This document shows, piece after piece, positions 17,899 through 26,634 of a DNA stretch of 64,000 nucleotides. The stretch is from contig CAKQEA010000005.1 in the NCBI GenBank assembly GCA_934229785.1, positions 1 through 64,000 on the forward strand. Reading direction: 5' to 3'. The stretch's first letter is position 1, and the number at the start of each line of letters is the position of its first letter. This DNA comes from an uncultured Anaeroplasmataceae bacterium. GTDB taxonomy: Bacteria; Bacillota_I; Bacilli_A; Acholeplasmatales; Anaeroplasmataceae. Position numbers and translations under genes: made by a program. The notes under the pieces are model-generated. The model did not search any database and was not told the DNA's origin. It was given only the letters and a program-made list of their open reading frames with translations.

Positions 17899-19806
17899 TT
17901 ATTTTAACAATAATTCACAAACATCCTTAGCAAATTCTTGAGGATTATCAGGTAAAATACCCTCCATCATTAAAGCCTCAGCATATAAGATGTTAGAATA
18001 TTTATCTCCTAATTCCTTATCAACATTGTAAGTTGCTTCAAGCTTTGCAAAAACAGGATGATTTGGATTTAACTCCAATATACGCTCAGCACGTACCTCA
18101 CCATGGCTTTGATTCTTCAAAACTCTTTCCATTTCAAATGATAAACCGCCATCAGCTGTTAAGCAGCAAGGAGCATCAACTAATCTCTTAGATAACACAA
18201 CATCCTTTACACCAGGTAACGCTTCTTTAACTTTAGCTAAGAAATCCTTCTTTTCTTCCTTTAACTCATCAATTTTCTTAGATTCTTCTTCATCAATTAA
18301 GCCTAAATCACCTTGATTTAATGATTTGAACTCCTTAGAGTCATAATCCTTTAATATTTGAATCATAAATTCATCAACATCATCAGATAAAATTAATACA
18401 TCATAGCCCTTAGATTTTAATAAATCCATTTGTGGAAGCTTAGAAACGGCATCCTTATCCTTACCTACAGCGTAATAAATAGACTTTTGACCCTCAGGCA
18501 TTGCCTCTACATATTCTTTGAATGTAATATTCTTATCTTGATTGAAGCTCTTAAGGATAATTAAATCCTTTAATAAATCCTTCTTCTCACCATAATTTTC
18601 ATATAGACCATATTTTAAATTAATTCCATAATCCTTGAAGAATTCCTCATACTTATCACGATCATTTTTTAGCATTCTTTGAAGCTCTGCTAAAATTTTC
18701 TTTTCAACATTAGCAGCAATTTTCTTAATAGCTCGATCCTCTTGTAACATTTCACGTGAAATATTTAATGATAAATCAGCACTATCAACTAAACCTTTAA
18801 CAAATCTTAAATACTCAGGAATAAGCTCCTTACACTTGTCAAGGATAAATACTCCCTTTGTATATAACTGTAATCCCCTTTCATTTCTATCTGAATAGAA
18901 ATCATAAATAGGCTTCTTTGGAATAAATAATAAGGCATTATAGGTTAACATACCCTCAACATTAACATGAATTGAAGAAATAGGATCCTGGTAATCCATA
19001 AATTTAGTCTTATAGAAATTATTTAATTCCTCGTCAGTAACCTCACTCTTATTCTTTTTCCAAATTGGAAGCATTGAGTTAACAGTTTCTAGCTCAAGAT
19101 GAGTTTTTGGTTCACTATCCTTATCATCCTTGTCATCCTTTGGATCATATTTTGTAACCCAAGTTTGAATTGGATAACGAACATAATCTGAATACTTCTT
19201 AATTAATTCTTTAATCTTGTACTCATCAAGATATTCATCATAATTTTCTGTTTCATTACCATCGCTATCTTTTTCATTTTTACGAAGATACAAAGTAATT
19301 ACTGTACCATAATCATCCTTAGCTGCATCCTCAATTGTATATGATTCTAATCCTTCAGATGTGAATAAATGTGCCTGATTATCCTTAACTGATTTAGATA
19401 ATACCTCAACATGATCAGCAACCATAAATGCTGAATAGAAGCCCACACCAAATTGACCAATAATATCAACATCTGGTGTATTTTCTTTGCTAACAGCCTC
19501 TAAGAATTCCTTAGATCCAGATTTAGCAATTGTACCTAAATTCTCTTCAAGCTCTTCCATTGTCATACCAACACCATTATCTGTAATGGTAATTGTTCTT
19601 TTGTCTTTATCTGCTTCAACTAAAATTTTATAGTCATCTGATGCAATTTTTGAATCTGTCAAAGATAAATAATGTCTTTTGTCAATCGCATCACTTGCAT
19701 TTGAAATTAATTCTCTTAAAAATATTTCCTTATGGGTATAAATTGAATTAATCATCATATCAAGTAACTTTTTAGTTTCTGTTTTAAATTCCTTAGTTTC
19801 TTTCAT
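17899..19806 (-). CDS. htpG: Hsp90-family chaperone HtpG
   Basis: A 635-residue ATP-dependent cytosolic chaperone. The GHKL ATPase site is clear: ELISNASDAIDK near residue 32, DNGVGMT near 82, and GQFGVGFYSAFMVAD near 117; the middle domain with SREMLQ and the C-terminal dimerisation domain follow. The start ATG at 19806 sits behind GGAGGATAATGAA. A perfect CIRCE operator lies in the 5' untranslated region and a second related palindrome overlaps the -35 box, so HrcA control is expected. This differs from Bacillus subtilis, where htpG is not in the CIRCE regulon. Confidence 0.97.
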   Translation of the reverse strand: MKETKEFKTETKKLLDMMINSIYTHKEIFLRELISNASDAIDKRHYLSLTDSKIASDDYKILVEADKDKRTITITDNGVGMTMEELEENLGTIAKSGSKEFLEAVSKENTPDVDIIGQFGVGFYSAFMVADHVEVLSKSVKDNQAHLFTSEGLESYTIEDAAKDDYGTVITLYLRKNEKDSDGNETENYDEYLDEYKIKELIKKYSDYVRYPIQTWVTKYDPKDDKDDKDSEPKTHLELETVNSMLPIWKKNKSEVTDEELNNFYKTKFMDYQDPISSIHVNVEGMLTYNALLFIPKKPIYDFYSDRNERGLQLYTKGVFILDKCKELIPEYLRFVKGLVDSADLSLNISREMLQEDRAIKKIAANVEKKILAELQRMLKNDRDKYEEFFKDYGINLKYGLYENYGEKKDLLKDLIILKSFNQDKNITFKEYVEAMPEGQKSIYYAVGKDKDAVSKLPQMDLLKSKGYDVLILSDDVDEFMIQILKDYDSKEFKSLNQGDLGLIDEEESKKIDELKEEKKDFLAKVKEALPGVKDVVLSKRLVDAPCCLTADGGLSFEMERVLKNQSHGEVRAERILELNPNHPVFAKLEATYNVDKELGDKYSNILYAEALMMEGILPDNPQEFAKDVCELLLK

Positions 19807-19823
19807 TTCATTATCCTCCTTTT

Positions 19824-19850
19824 TTAGCACTTCAATCAATAAAGTGCTAA
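19824..19850 (-). promoter_or_regulatory. CIRCE operator (HrcA site) of htpG
   Basis: TTAGCACTT, nine bases, AAGTGCTAA: a perfect 9-9-9 inverted repeat that differs from the CIRCE consensus TTAGCACTC-N9-GAGTGCTAA only in the innermost pair. It lies between the -10 box and the ribosome binding site. Confidence 0.88.
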
Positions 19851-19863
19851 CTTAACATTTATT

Positions 19864-19906
19864 ATTATATTACTTTTTCTTGGCACAGTCAATATTGTAG
19901 TGCCAA
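19864..19906 (-). promoter_or_regulatory. htpG promoter with a second CIRCE-like palindrome on the -35 box
   Basis: On the minus strand: TTGACT (19887-19892), 17 bases, TATAAT (19864-19869). The -35 box lies inside TTGGCACAG-N9-TAGTGCCAA (19880-19906), a 27-base palindrome with the same 9-9-9 layout as CIRCE (seven of nine positions pair) and a T-to-G change in each arm. Confidence 0.75.
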
Positions 19907-19963
19907 AAATATATTTATTTTTCATTTTTTAAAATAATAAAGTATAATAGAGATGGTGATAAA

Positions 19964-20674
19964 ATGGTTGAAAATTTTAAACTTACAGCATATGAATTAA
20001 AAAGACAATTAAAAATTTCTATATATTTACCTGATGGCTATCACGATAATAATAGTTATTATCCTGTTATATTTGCACTTGATGGACAAATTATGTTTCA
20101 TTCCTTAGATGATAAAAAAAAGGAATTTGATCTTCCTTCAATCCTAGATTCATGTGAAAAAAAATGCATTTGCGTTGGTATTCATTCACCTTCAAATGAT
20201 TTATGGCGTAAAAGTGAGCTACTTCCATTTTACAATAAAGAAAACAAAGAAATAGATTCATCACTAGCAATTATTTTTTCAAATTATTTAGTTGATAAGC
20301 TATATCCTCTAATCAAAGAAAGATATAGAATCACTGATGATATATATCTTTTAGGCTTTGCTGAAGGAGCTATGCTAGCTCTATATACCTTGTATCATTA
20401 TGATTTATTTAGAGGTGCAGGTATTTTTTCACCAGCAGTAAGCCTTTGTAATGGTCATATTGAGGATTTAATTAACCATTTTACTAATAATAAACTAGTT
20501 TATCTATATTATGGCGGTAACACTCTTGATGAAGATTTATATTACAAGCTATATAAAGCTTTTTATGATTTAAAATGTAGTAATTTAATTGTCGAATATA
20601 ACGAAGATGAAATTAACGATTATTTAGCTTGGATGACCCATATAAATGACTTTATAAATTTTATGCTCCCATAA
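19964..20674 (+). CDS. Esterase-D-like protein lacking the nucleophile serine
   Basis: A 236-residue alpha/beta-hydrolase of the putative esterase family (PF00756): ISIYLPDGYHDNNSYYPVIF at 19-38, FALDGQ, and LYPLIKERYRITDDIYLLGF at 113-132. Where active relatives have G-x-S-x-G, this protein has GFAEG at 131-135 (alanine codon at 20360-20362). The loss of the catalytic serine suggests a pseudo-enzyme, or use as a binding protein. GGTGAT precedes the ATG, and a TATAAT lies about 25 bases upstream. It is divergent from htpG. Confidence 0.75.
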   Translation: MVENFKLTAYELKRQLKISIYLPDGYHDNNSYYPVIFALDGQIMFHSLDDKKKEFDLPSILDSCEKKCICVGIHSPSNDLWRKSELLPFYNKENKEIDSSLAIIFSNYLVDKLYPLIKERYRITDDIYLLGFAEGAMLALYTLYHYDLFRGAGIFSPAVSLCNGHIEDLINHFTNNKLVYLYYGGNTLDEDLYYKLYKAFYDLKCSNLIVEYNEDEINDYLAWMTHINDFINFMLP

Positions 20675-20727
20675 ATTGGAAATTAAATAAACTTTGGCCT
20701 ATGGTATAGTATGCTTGAGGTGATTTT

Positions 20728-21678
20728 ATGAAAAAGAAACTTTTAGCATTATTAATTTTTATCATAGGCTTTTTTACATTAGTTAAGGTAAGCGCTAAGG
20801 AAAGCACTAAAGCTGCAATTGTATCAACAGGAGGTGCAAATTTAAACGTTAGAACTGACGCTTCAACCTCGTCAAACATTAAAACAAAGCTTAGTGATTC
20901 AAGCTATTTTACAATAATTGGCTCAAAAAATGATTTCTACTATATTGAATACCAAAAAAGTAGCTATGGTTATGTACACAAAAATTATGTAAAAATAATT
21001 TCACAAGATGAAAGAGTAATTAAAACCGGTGGTGCTAACTTAAATGTTAGATCTGGTCCTTCTACAAATTATTCTATAATAGACAAATTAAAGGATAAAG
21101 AATCAGTTATAGCATTAGAAATAAATAATTCATGGCTAAAAATACTTTATAATGGTAACAAGGTAGGTTATGTTTCTAAAGCTTATTTATCTAACAGCTA
21201 TAAATACTCAAATATAAATTTAAACGTTATTAGCTTTAAACAATATGATTCAAGATGGGCATATAGTACAATTGGCAAATCAGGAAAAACATTTAAAGAA
21301 ATTGGTTGTTTGACTACTTCTATGGCAATGGTTGAATCCTTCAGAAGAGGGCAAACATTAACTCCACTTTATTATGAGAGTATTTCTTCTTATACCTCTG
21401 ATGGTTCTTTATATTGGCCTTCAAGATATAAGTTTATAACAACAAATAATTTAGATAGTCTTTATAACATGCTAGAAAGCGGAAAGCCTGTAATAGTTGG
21501 TAGAAAAAAAGCTAATGGCTCACAACATTTCGTTGTAGTTTATGCTTTCACAAGCACAAACACTCTATCTAGTTCAAATTTCTTAATTAGGGATCCAGGT
21601 TCTTCAGCAAGAACAACACTTAAGGATTTTGAAAATGATTATCCATATTTTTATAAAATGTCTTATTATAGCTACTAA
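20728..21678 (+). CDS. Secreted SH3-domain protein with C39-like peptidase domain
   Basis: A 316-residue exported protein. Residues 1-22 form a signal peptide (KKK then a hydrophobic core, cleavage near VSA). Two bacterial SH3 domains follow, each starting GGANLNVR (residues 35 and 97). Residues 170-316 are a C39-like cysteine peptidase domain (PF13529) with IGCLTTSMAM as the nucleophile region, HFVVVYAF for histidine and IRDPGS for the aspartate. Such proteins usually bind and cut cell wall peptides or act as lysins. It ends at a bidirectional terminator. Confidence 0.85.
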   Translation: MKKKLLALLIFIIGFFTLVKVSAKESTKAAIVSTGGANLNVRTDASTSSNIKTKLSDSSYFTIIGSKNDFYYIEYQKSSYGYVHKNYVKIISQDERVIKTGGANLNVRSGPSTNYSIIDKLKDKESVIALEINNSWLKILYNGNKVGYVSKAYLSNSYKYSNINLNVISFKQYDSRWAYSTIGKSGKTFKEIGCLTTSMAMVESFRRGQTLTPLYYESISSYTSDGSLYWPSRYKFITTNNLDSLYNMLESGKPVIVGRKKANGSQHFVVVYAFTSTNTLSSSNFLIRDPGSSARTTLKDFENDYPYFYKMSYYSY

Positions 21679-21684
21679 CAAAGT

Positions 21685-21711
21685 AAAAGTAATCCTTCTC
21701 GGATTACTTTT
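21685..21711. terminator. Bidirectional terminator
   Basis: AAAAGTAATCC / GGATTACTTTT with loop TTCTC serves the SH3-C39 gene on the plus strand and the sirtuin gene, whose stop codon lies within it, on the minus strand. Confidence 0.82.
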
Positions 21712-22423
21712 TTAATTCTGTAATAACCTTACATATATCATCATGAATAGAAATAGTTGCCATATTATCAGCTTGTGTTTTACTTTTGTTGAGCAAAACT
21801 AAATTTTTACCTTTAAAATACCTGATAAAGCTTGCCGCAGGATAAACAGTCAAAGATGTACCAGCTATAATCATAGTATCACAGCTAGATATAGCCTCAA
21901 TTGCTTTATCTATATTTTCTTCATTAAGTCCTTCCTCATATAAAACAACATCTGGCTTAATAATACCACCACATTTACAATGGGGTACTCCTTTTTTATA
22001 AATTTCATTAAGAGAATAAAATTTATGACATCTCATACAATAATTTCTATTAACATTGCCATGAAGCTCTATAACATCACTACTTCCAGCTGATTGATGT
22101 AACCCATCAATATTTTGAGTTACAATTGTAACTTTTTTTGTTTTTTCAAGTTCTTTAAAATATAAGTGAGCACAGTTTGGTTTAGCATTAGGATAAATCA
22201 TTTTATCAAAATAAAATGAATAAAAATCCTCAGGATAAGTCAAAAAAAACGAATGGGATATAATTTCTTCTGGTTTAACCTTATAGTTTAGCTTTTGATT
22301 ATATAATCCATCTGCCGATCTAAAATCAGGAATACCTGAATTAGTAGAAAGACCAGCACCAGAAAACACAACAATATATTTACTTTTATTAATAATTTCT
22401 TTTAATTTTAAAATTTCATCCAT
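21704..22423 (-). CDS. NAD-dependent protein deacylase, Sir2 family
   Basis: A 239-residue sirtuin that would remove acyl groups from protein lysines using NAD+. GAGLSTNSGIPDFRS near residue 21, TQNIDGLHQSAG near 102, catalytic H (ELHGNV) and the zinc ligands CMRC...CKC are intact. The Y/R pair typical of SirT5-like desuccinylases (YxxR) is not clearly present, which suggests a general deacetylase. GAGGG precedes the ATG. The gene is monocistronic and convergent with the exoprotein gene. Confidence 0.94.
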   Translation of the reverse strand: MDEILKLKEIINKSKYIVVFSGAGLSTNSGIPDFRSADGLYNQKLNYKVKPEEIISHSFFLTYPEDFYSFYFDKMIYPNAKPNCAHLYFKELEKTKKVTIVTQNIDGLHQSAGSSDVIELHGNVNRNYCMRCHKFYSLNEIYKKGVPHCKCGGIIKPDVVLYEEGLNEENIDKAIEAISSCDTMIIAGTSLTVYPAASFIRYFKGKNLVLLNKSKTQADNMATISIHDDICKVITELKK

Positions 22424-22478
22424 TTTTTTACCCTCTATTTTTTTCTACTTTTATTTTATACTTTTTTTCAAAAAATAA

Positions 22479-22497
22479 AAGACGCAATTTGCGTCTT
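22479..22497 (-). terminator. Terminator of proS
   Basis: AAGACGCAA / TTGCGTCTT stem followed on the minus strand by TTTTATTTTTTG. Confidence 0.7.
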
Positions 22498-22511
22498 CAT
22501 AAATTTATATA

Positions 22512-24215
22512 TTAAATATTTCTAACAGCTTCAATAATTCTATTTACAGATGCATCAACTGTTATTTCTTCTTTAACCATTGTTTGTCTATTTTTAAATT
22601 CTACGATACCTTCAGAAGCGCGCTTTCCACAGACAACCATATAAGGAATACCAATTAATTCCCAATCCTTAAATTTAAAGCCAGGCTTAGCATCACGATC
22701 ATCTAAAATAACCTCAATACCATTTTTCTTTAATTTTGTGTAAATATTTTCAGCTAAATTCTTTTGAGATTCATCCTTATAACTAATAGGAACAATTACA
22801 GCATGGTATGGTGCAACATTTAATGGCCATTTAATACCAAATTCATCATGATATTGTTCTACAATTGATTGTAATGTTCTTGTAACACCAATTCCATAGC
22901 ATCCCATAACCATTGGTACGTTTTTTCCTTGCTCATTAACATAAACACACTTCATAGGAAGAGAATATTTTGTTTGAAGCTTAAATATTTGTCCAACCTC
23001 AATACCGCGCTCAATTTTCATTGGCTTGCCACAGCATGGGCATAAATCTCCAGCTACTGTTTTTCTTAAGTCACAAACAATACCAGTAAAATCACGACCA
23101 TAATTAGCATTTTCGTAATGATAATCACGTTCATTAGCTCCAATAATTATATTTTTCATTGATGCAACTTCTTCATCGATGTAAACCTCACATTTAATAT
23201 CCTTTGGTCCACAAAAGCCATGAATTGTACCAAGTGATAAAATTTCATCATCCTTAGCTAATTCTAAATAATTTTCATTTGAATTTAGTGCATTAACAAG
23301 TTTAATTTCATTTATTTCTCTATCTCCACAAACAACAGCAGCAACAAGCTTGTTATTTACATAATCATGATAAATAATTGTTTTCGCTGTTTTCTTTGAA
23401 TCAACATTTAAAAATGATGAAATTTCTTCGATTGTTTTTTGATTTGGAGTATTAATCTTCTTTAATGGTAATAAAAAAGAATTATCTAATTCAGGCTTTT
23501 GCGATGTTGCTTTTTCAACATCTGCAGCGTATCCACATGCATCACAGTAAGCAATTTCACTTTCTCCTACATCTGATAATGCCATAAATTGATGTGAGCC
23601 ATTACCACCTATGTTTCCGGTATCAGCTAAAACAGCCTGGAAATGTAATCCTAATCTTGTAAAAATCTTTGAATATGTATCATACATATTTTGATAGCTT
23701 ACCTCAAGGCCTTTTTCATCCTTATCAAATGAATAAGCATCCTTCATTATAAATTCACGACTTCTCATTAATCCAAATCTTGGCCTTAATTCATCACGAT
23801 ATTTAGTTTGAATTTGATACAAATTCATTGGTAAATTTTTTGAGCTTTTAATAAGCTCTCTTGCCATTGAAGTAAATACCTCTTCATGAGTTGGACCCAA
23901 ACAAAATTCACGCTCATGACGGTCCTTAAATCTCATTAACTCAGGACCATATTTAAACCAACGACCAGATTCCTCCCAAAATTCCTTTGGTTGAATAGCC
24001 GAACAAAGAATTTCTAAACCTCCAGCCGCATCCATTTCTTCACGAATTATATTTTCAATCTTATTTAAAACTCTAAGACCAAATGGTAAATAGTTATATA
24101 TACCTGCAACCTCATTTTTTATCATACCAGCACGAAGTAATAAAATATGAGAATCAATTTTAGCTTCATTTGGTGCTTCTTTTAAAGTAGATATTAGCAT
24201 TTTACTTGCCTTCAT
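22512..24215 (-). CDS. proS: Prolyl-tRNA synthetase (bacterial type with editing insert)
   Basis: A 567-residue class II synthetase that charges tRNA-Pro. Motif 1 GLRVLNKIENIIREEMD, motif 2 YRDELRPRFGLMRSREFIMK near residue 140 and motif 3 GCYGIGVTRTL near 440 are intact. The long INS editing domain (about 225-390) and the anticodon-binding C-terminus identify the bacterial ProS type. I use ATG at 24215, preceded by AAGGAG; an upstream TTG would add three residues. The 5' region is too short for a T-box and none is visible. It is divergent from the RNase J gene. Confidence 0.96.
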   Translation of the reverse strand: MKASKMLISTLKEAPNEAKIDSHILLLRAGMIKNEVAGIYNYLPFGLRVLNKIENIIREEMDAAGGLEILCSAIQPKEFWEESGRWFKYGPELMRFKDRHEREFCLGPTHEEVFTSMARELIKSSKNLPMNLYQIQTKYRDELRPRFGLMRSREFIMKDAYSFDKDEKGLEVSYQNMYDTYSKIFTRLGLHFQAVLADTGNIGGNGSHQFMALSDVGESEIAYCDACGYAADVEKATSQKPELDNSFLLPLKKINTPNQKTIEEISSFLNVDSKKTAKTIIYHDYVNNKLVAAVVCGDREINEIKLVNALNSNENYLELAKDDEILSLGTIHGFCGPKDIKCEVYIDEEVASMKNIIIGANERDYHYENANYGRDFTGIVCDLRKTVAGDLCPCCGKPMKIERGIEVGQIFKLQTKYSLPMKCVYVNEQGKNVPMVMGCYGIGVTRTLQSIVEQYHDEFGIKWPLNVAPYHAVIVPISYKDESQKNLAENIYTKLKKNGIEVILDDRDAKPGFKFKDWELIGIPYMVVCGKRASEGIVEFKNRQTMVKEEITVDASVNRIIEAVRNI

Positions 24216-24300
24216 AAACAACAACTCCTTTTTCAGTCTTTAAAATTATATCACATATTTTTTGCTTTTTCTATTTTATATTAATTTTTTTATAAAAACT

Positions 24301-24329
24301 TTGAAAAATGCTAATAATTATAATATAAT
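24301..24329 (+). promoter_or_regulatory. Promoter of the RNase J gene
   Basis: TTGAAA, 17 bases, TATAAT on the plus strand, 57 bases before the ATG. A TTGACA at 24346 lacks a well-spaced -10 and is less likely. Confidence 0.55.
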
Positions 24330-24386
24330 ATATAATAAGTTAGGTTTGACATTAGTCGATTATCAATAATTATAAGGAGGAAATAT

Positions 24387-26081
24387 ATGGACAAAATTAA
24401 AAGTCGCACTGAGATTGGCATTTTCGCCCTAGGTGGTCTTGGTGAGGTTGGTAAAAATATGTATGTAATTGATTATCTTGATCAATTATTTATAGTAGAT
24501 TCAGGTATTCTTTTCCCTGATGAGCATTTATTAGGTGTGGATTATGTTATTCCTGATTATACATATCTTGAAGAAAATCAACAAAGAATTGTGGGTCTTT
24601 TTATAACTCATGGACATGAAGATCATATTGGTGGTATTCCATTCTTGTTAAAAAGAGTTACAATTCCTAAAATTTATGCTGCTGGTGTAACAGTAGATTT
24701 AATTGAAAATAAGCTTGAGGACTATCCAGACTTATTATCAAAAACTCAAATTGTTGAATTTAAAAGTCATTTTGTTTATAAATTTAAAGGAGTTGAGGTT
24801 TCATTTATTCGTCTAAATCACTCAATTCCAGATTCTATGGCAATAGTTTTTAAGACAGATTTAGGAACAATTATCCATACAGGAGATTTCAAAATTGACT
24901 TAACGCCAGTTGGTCCTGGTGCTGAATTTGATAAATTAGCTAAGGTTGGCTCTGAAGGTGTTTTATGTTTACTTGCTGATTCTACTAACTCTTTAAGAGA
25001 AGGATATTCTGAATCAGAGAAAAAAATAGGTTCCTCTATTAAAGAATTATTTTCTAAAATTGAAGAAAGAATTATTGTAGCAACCTTTGCCTCAAATATG
25101 TTTAGAGTTCAGCAAATTGTTCAGGCTTGTGTTGAAACAAATAGAAAAATTGCCATCTTTGGTCGTTCTATGGAAAAAACAGTTGAAATTGGTCAACAAA
25201 TTGGTTATATCAAAGCCCCTAAGGGAACAATAATTGATGCAACAGATATTAATAATTACAAATCAAGCGAGCTTTGCTTTTTATGTACTGGTTCACAGGG
25301 TGAACCTCTAGCAGCACTATCAAGAGTTGCAAATGGTAGCCATAAATTTATAAAGCTTATACCAGGAGATACAATTATTTTCTCATCATCACCAATTCCT
25401 GGTAACCAAGAGGGCGTAAACAGAACAATAAATCTATTATTTAAGCATGGCGCGAACGTTATAACTCATTCACCAATTACTGATACACATACAACAGGAC
25501 ATGCTGCTCAAGGTGAATTAAAGCTAATGCTTACCTTATTGAAGCCAAAATATTTTATGCCAATTCATGGTGAATATCGTATGCAAAGAGTTCATGGTGA
25601 TTTAGCTGTTGAAACTGGTGTAAAGGCTGAAAATGTTTTTGTTTGTGAAAATGGAGATGTTTTAGTTATAAATGAAAATTCAGCTAGAATTGGTGGACAT
25701 GTCACTGCTGGAGATGTTTATATTGATGGTAGTGGAGTAGGTGATATCTCTTCTTCCATAATTAAAGAAAGAAAATCATTATCAGAGGATGGAATGTTCT
25801 CACTTGTAATTACAATTGATTCAAAACAAAAGGTTTTACCAATTGAACCACAGGTTGTATCTCGAGGATTCATTTATATGAAGGATAGTGAAGCATTAAC
25901 AAAAAGGTTTGTTGAGGAAGCTAAAAATTATCTAAACACTGAAATGAGTAAAGTAAAGCTTGTAAACCTAAACACTTTAAAAGTAGGATTAGCCGAATAT
26001 CTAAGTAGATTTATTTATATGAAAACTGATAGAAGGCCAATTGTTATTCCAATTTTTATGGATTTAGCAAGAAAATTTTAA
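24387..26081 (+). CDS. Ribonuclease J
   Basis: A 564-residue metallo-beta-lactamase-fold nuclease with 5'-3' exo- and endonuclease activity in mRNA decay and rRNA maturation. The beta-lactamase motif HGHEDHIGG (about residues 74-82), the HTGDFK motif near 168, beta-CASP residues around GSQGEPLAALSR near 300 and HGEYRM near 390 are complete, with the C-terminal domain after residue 450. J1 and J2 cannot be told apart from sequence alone. AAGGAGG precedes the ATG. Confidence 0.94.
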   Translation: MDKIKSRTEIGIFALGGLGEVGKNMYVIDYLDQLFIVDSGILFPDEHLLGVDYVIPDYTYLEENQQRIVGLFITHGHEDHIGGIPFLLKRVTIPKIYAAGVTVDLIENKLEDYPDLLSKTQIVEFKSHFVYKFKGVEVSFIRLNHSIPDSMAIVFKTDLGTIIHTGDFKIDLTPVGPGAEFDKLAKVGSEGVLCLLADSTNSLREGYSESEKKIGSSIKELFSKIEERIIVATFASNMFRVQQIVQACVETNRKIAIFGRSMEKTVEIGQQIGYIKAPKGTIIDATDINNYKSSELCFLCTGSQGEPLAALSRVANGSHKFIKLIPGDTIIFSSSPIPGNQEGVNRTINLLFKHGANVITHSPITDTHTTGHAAQGELKLMLTLLKPKYFMPIHGEYRMQRVHGDLAVETGVKAENVFVCENGDVLVINENSARIGGHVTAGDVYIDGSGVGDISSSIIKERKSLSEDGMFSLVITIDSKQKVLPIEPQVVSRGFIYMKDSEALTKRFVEEAKNYLNTEMSKVKLVNLNTLKVGLAEYLSRFIYMKTDRRPIVIPIFMDLARKF

Positions 26082-26090
26082 ATATATGTA

Positions 26091-26114
26091 AAAATCATCC
26101 TTTTGGATGATTTT
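26091..26114. terminator. Bidirectional terminator
   Basis: AAAATCATCC / GGATGATTTT with loop TTTT lies between the convergent RNase J and MurI-like genes and is T-flanked on the plus strand. Confidence 0.78.
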
Positions 26115-26634
26115 TTATTTCTTTTATACAAAAGATATTATCCTTCAATGCTAAAAAATGAGTACAAGCTAAAATGATCTTATCATAATCTTTTATTAAA
26201 TTATTAATTTTATTAACCTCATCATCATAATTAATATTATTTTCAATCATATAAATTAATTTTGAACCATCTATAAAATTAATATTATATAATTTAGAAG
26301 CTAATTTTGTTGTTAATTTTGAACCAATAATAATACTTCTATTATCAATATAAGGAATAAACTCATCAAACACCCCACTTATATTATTAAATATTAATTT
26401 AACAAATGGTAAAACAATTAGCGATAATGTATTACAACCTAAAATAATTTTCTCACATTTATTTTCTAAATATTTGCATAGATAAATAGTTCTTTTGATT
26501 AAAAACTCTTTACTTTTCCCTCCGTATGGAAAAAAAGCTGTATCCATAATAAGAATACAGCTTTTATTAATAAGTTTAGTGTAATATAGTCCACCAAGAC
26601 CAGAATCAATTATTCCAATTCTTTTCGTATGCAT
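26095..26634 (-). CDS. Compact glutamate-racemase-like protein
   Basis: A 179-residue member of the Asp/Glu racemase family, against about 260 for usual MurI. It keeps the family landmarks in order: IGIIDSGLGGL at residues 6-16, DTAFFPYGGKS near 31, the first catalytic cysteine in GCNTLS near 67, and the second in LACTHF near 158. Several connecting segments are shortened. If active it would supply D-glutamate for peptidoglycan. Its start overlaps the upstream exonuclease gene by 25 bases. It may be a streamlined MurI or a divergent paralogue. Confidence 0.7.
   Translation of the reverse strand: MHTKRIGIIDSGLGGLYYTKLINKSCILIMDTAFFPYGGKSKEFLIKRTIYLCKYLENKCEKIILGCNTLSLIVLPFVKLIFNNISGVFDEFIPYIDNRSIIIGSKLTTKLASKLYNINFIDGSKLIYMIENNINYDDEVNKINNLIKDYDKIILACTHFLALKDNIFCIKEIKNHPKG

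Noticed and set aside
24346..24375. TTGACA as -35 box of the RNase J promoter
   Set aside because: No -10 hexamer lies at a suitable distance; TTGAAA-N17-TATAAT further upstream is better.
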